From assembly GCF_025989145.1 (NCBI RefSeq), contig NZ_JAPDNQ010000002.1:682001-746000 (forward strand): a DNA stretch of 64,000 nt, written 5' to 3'. How positions within the stretch are numbered: the stretch's first letter is position 1; each line of letters opens with the position of its first letter. Shown here piece after piece: positions 62,359 to 64,000 of this stretch. This DNA is from Microbacterium sp. SSM24 (lineage in GTDB: Bacteria > Actinomycetota > Actinomycetes > Actinomycetales > Microbacteriaceae). The position numbers and the translations under genes are program-made. Under the pieces are notes generated by a model. That model was given only the letters and a program-made list of their open reading frames with translations, was not told the DNA's origin and ran no database searches.

Positions 62359-64000
62359 GTGGTCCAATTCGAAGTCCCCGCAATCGTCCCCGCCGATCCC
62401 CAGGCGAATGTCGCCGATCTGCTCGTCGAGCGGGTGAAGGCGACGCCGCAGCTCGCGCTGTTCGCCGTCCCCGACGCGGGCGGCTGGCGCGACATCACGG
62501 CCGCCGACTTCCAGAAGCAGGTGGTGGCCCTCGCGAAGGGCTTCGTGGCCGCGGGCATCGAGCCGGGCGAGAAGGTCGCGTTCATCGCACGCACCACCTA
62601 CGACTGGACGCTCGTCGATTTCGCACTCTTCTACGCGGGCGCTGTCATGGTCCCCGTGTACGAGACGAGCTCACCGTCGCAGATCAGCTGGATCCTCAAC
62701 GACTCCGGCGCGATCGCGTGCCTGTCCGAGTCGGCCGATCACTCCGCGCGCCTCGATGAGATCCGCGCAGACGTGCCGTTGATCCGCTCGACGTGGGAGA
62801 TGCAGCGCGGCGACCTCGACAAGCTCGTCGCCGGTGGCAAGGACGTCACCGATGCCGAGATCGAACGCCGTCGCAGCATCGCCAACGGCGCCGACATCGC
62901 GACCCTCATCTACACGTCCGGCTCGACGGGACGCCCGAAGGGGTGCGTGCTCACCCACAGCAACTTCGTGGAGCTCACCCGCAACTCGGCCAAGTCGCTC
63001 CACGAGGTCGTGGCCAAGCCGGGTGCGTCGACGCTGCTGTTCATCACGACGGCGCACATCTTCGCGCGCTTCATCTCGGTGCTGAACATCCACGCCGGCG
63101 TGAAGACCGGCCACCAGCCCGACACGAAGCAGCTGCTGCCGGCGCTCGGCTCGTTCAAGCCGACGTACCTGCTGGCGGTGCCGCGCGTGTTCGAGAAGGT
63201 GTACAACTCGGCCGAGCAGAAGGCCGAGGCGGGCGGTAAGGGCAAGATCTTCCGCGCCGCGGCCCACACCGCCGTCGAGCACTCGCGCCTCCTGCAGGAG
63301 GGCAAGAAGGTTCCCTTCATGACGAAGGTGAAGTTCAGGCTCTTCGACCGTCTCGTCTACAGCAAGCTGCGCACCGCCATGGGCGGCAACGTGGTGTACG
63401 CCGTGTCGGGCTCCGCTCCGCTCGGACACCGTCTCGGGCACTTCTTCCACAGCCTCGGCGTGACCATCCTCGAGGGCTACGGCCTCACCGAGACGACGGC
63501 GCCCGCGACGGTCAACCTCGCGACCAAGTCGAAGATCGGCACCGTCGGTCCAGTGCTCCCGGGTGTCGGCATCCGACTCGCCGAGGACGGCGAGATCCAG
63601 GTGCGCGGCATCAACGTGTTCAAGGAGTACTGGCGCAACCCCGAGGCGACGGCCGCGGCGTTCGACGGCGACTGGTTCAAGACCGGTGACATCGGCTCGT
63701 TCGATGACGAGGGCTTCCTCAGCATCACCGGCCGCAAGAAGGAGATCATCGTGACGGCCGGCGGCAAGAACGTCGCCCCCGCCGTGCTCGAGGATCCGAT
63801 TCGCGCGAACCCGATCGTCGGTCAGGTCGTCGTCGTCGGCGACCAGAAGCCGTTCATCTCGGCGCTCATCACGCTGGACCCCGAGATGCTGCCGACGTGG
63901 CTGGCCAACAACGACCTTCCGGGCGACATGTCGCTGACGGACGCCTCCAAGAACGAGGCCGTCCGCGCCGAGGTGCAGCGCGCGATCGACCACGCGAACA
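62359..64000 (+). CDS. fadD: Long-chain fatty-acyl-CoA ligase, 3' end beyond window
   Basis: An open 547-codon frame running off the right edge. The AMP-binding P-loop YTSGSTGRPKG (185-195) sits in TLIYTSGSTGRPKGCVLTHSN. Later motifs are EGYGLTETTAP and DWFKTGDIG, followed by GRKKEIIVTAGGKN, all typical of adenylating enzymes of the FadD/FACL class. It activates fatty acids with ATP and CoA. Probably a FadD15 equivalent given its neighbours. GTG behind AAGGAG. Confidence 0.93.
   Translation, partial: MVQFEVPAIVPADPQANVADLLVERVKATPQLALFAVPDAGGWRDITAADFQKQVVALAKGFVAAGIEPGEKVAFIARTTYDWTLVDFALFYAGAVMVPVYETSSPSQISWILNDSGAIACLSESADHSARLDEIRADVPLIRSTWEMQRGDLDKLVAGGKDVTDAEIERRRSIANGADIATLIYTSGSTGRPKGCVLTHSNFVELTRNSAKSLHEVVAKPGASTLLFITTAHIFARFISVLNIHAGVKTGHQPDTKQLLPALGSFKPTYLLAVPRVFEKVYNSAEQKAEAGGKGKIFRAAAHTAVEHSRLLQEGKKVPFMTKVKFRLFDRLVYSKLRTAMGGNVVYAVSGSAPLGHRLGHFFHSLGVTILEGYGLTETTAPATVNLATKSKIGTVGPVLPGVGIRLAEDGEIQVRGINVFKEYWRNPEATAAAFDGDWFKTGDIGSFDDEGFLSITGRKKEIIVTAGGKNVAPAVLEDPIRANPIVGQVVVVGDQKPFISALITLDPEMLPTWLANNDLPGDMSLTDASKNEAVRAEVQRAIDHAN

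Overview
The window is 64 kb of very GC-rich DNA (roughly 70% by eye) from an actinobacterium, most likely Microbacteriaceae and plausibly Microbacterium. Supporting signs are a dcw cluster without ftsA but with sepF, yggS, yggT and divIVA/wag31; a bcc-aa3 oxidase set (qcrCAB plus ctaC, ctaD, ctaE, ctaF); a class II DAHP synthase; PASTA-kinase and Rv2175c genes beside a prenyl synthase; many GTG starts; and many start codons lying 6-8 bases behind a TANNNT -10 box, the mark of leaderless transcripts. I see no rRNA, tRNA, CRISPR array, prophage or insertion sequence. Coding density is very high and the longest gene-free stretch is about 200 bases (15087-15282).

Layout. 1-2469: edge of a flavin monooxygenase, a PEP-mutase-like lyase, and a DksA-type/YchJ-type pair. 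2602-6897: a tightly overlapping four-gene operon for a sialic-acid-like (nonulosonic acid) surface glycan; this is the most unusual locus. 7080-15086: accessory and housekeeping genes, including a two-component system flanked by matching palindromes. 15283-24319: the respiratory module. ctaE-qcrCAB runs rightward and ctaC-ctaD-ctaF-PP2C runs leftward, converging on a rhodanese gene whose 3' end carries a 45-bp duplication. 24481-34484: erpA, an M20 peptidase, a DUF3043 protein, pyrD, nrdR, hisD, an unknown membrane protein and dnaE. 34600-37827: GNAT, DinB, rluD, lspA and divIVA. 37963-53685: yggT, sepF, yggS, ftsZ, ftsQ, murC, murG, ftsW, murD, mraY, murF, ftsI, an ftsL-like gene, rsmH and mraZ, all leftward. 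53881-64000: DUF3040, polyprenyl synthase, Rv2175c-like, LysM protein, PASTA kinase, DAHP synthase, acyltransferase, glucokinase and the start of a fatty-acyl-CoA ligase, in an order that resembles M. tuberculosis Rv2166c-Rv2187.

How it works together. Most of the window serves envelope growth. The dcw block makes lipid II and the divisome, divIVA/sepF/yggT place growth and septation, the prenyl synthase may supply carrier-type isoprenoids, the PASTA kinase and Rv2175c-like protein couple wall state to signalling, and the LysM protein probably binds or cleaves peptidoglycan. The glycan operon probably makes and transfers a CMP-activated nonulosonic acid. The respiratory module supplies the cytochrome bcc-aa3 supercomplex.
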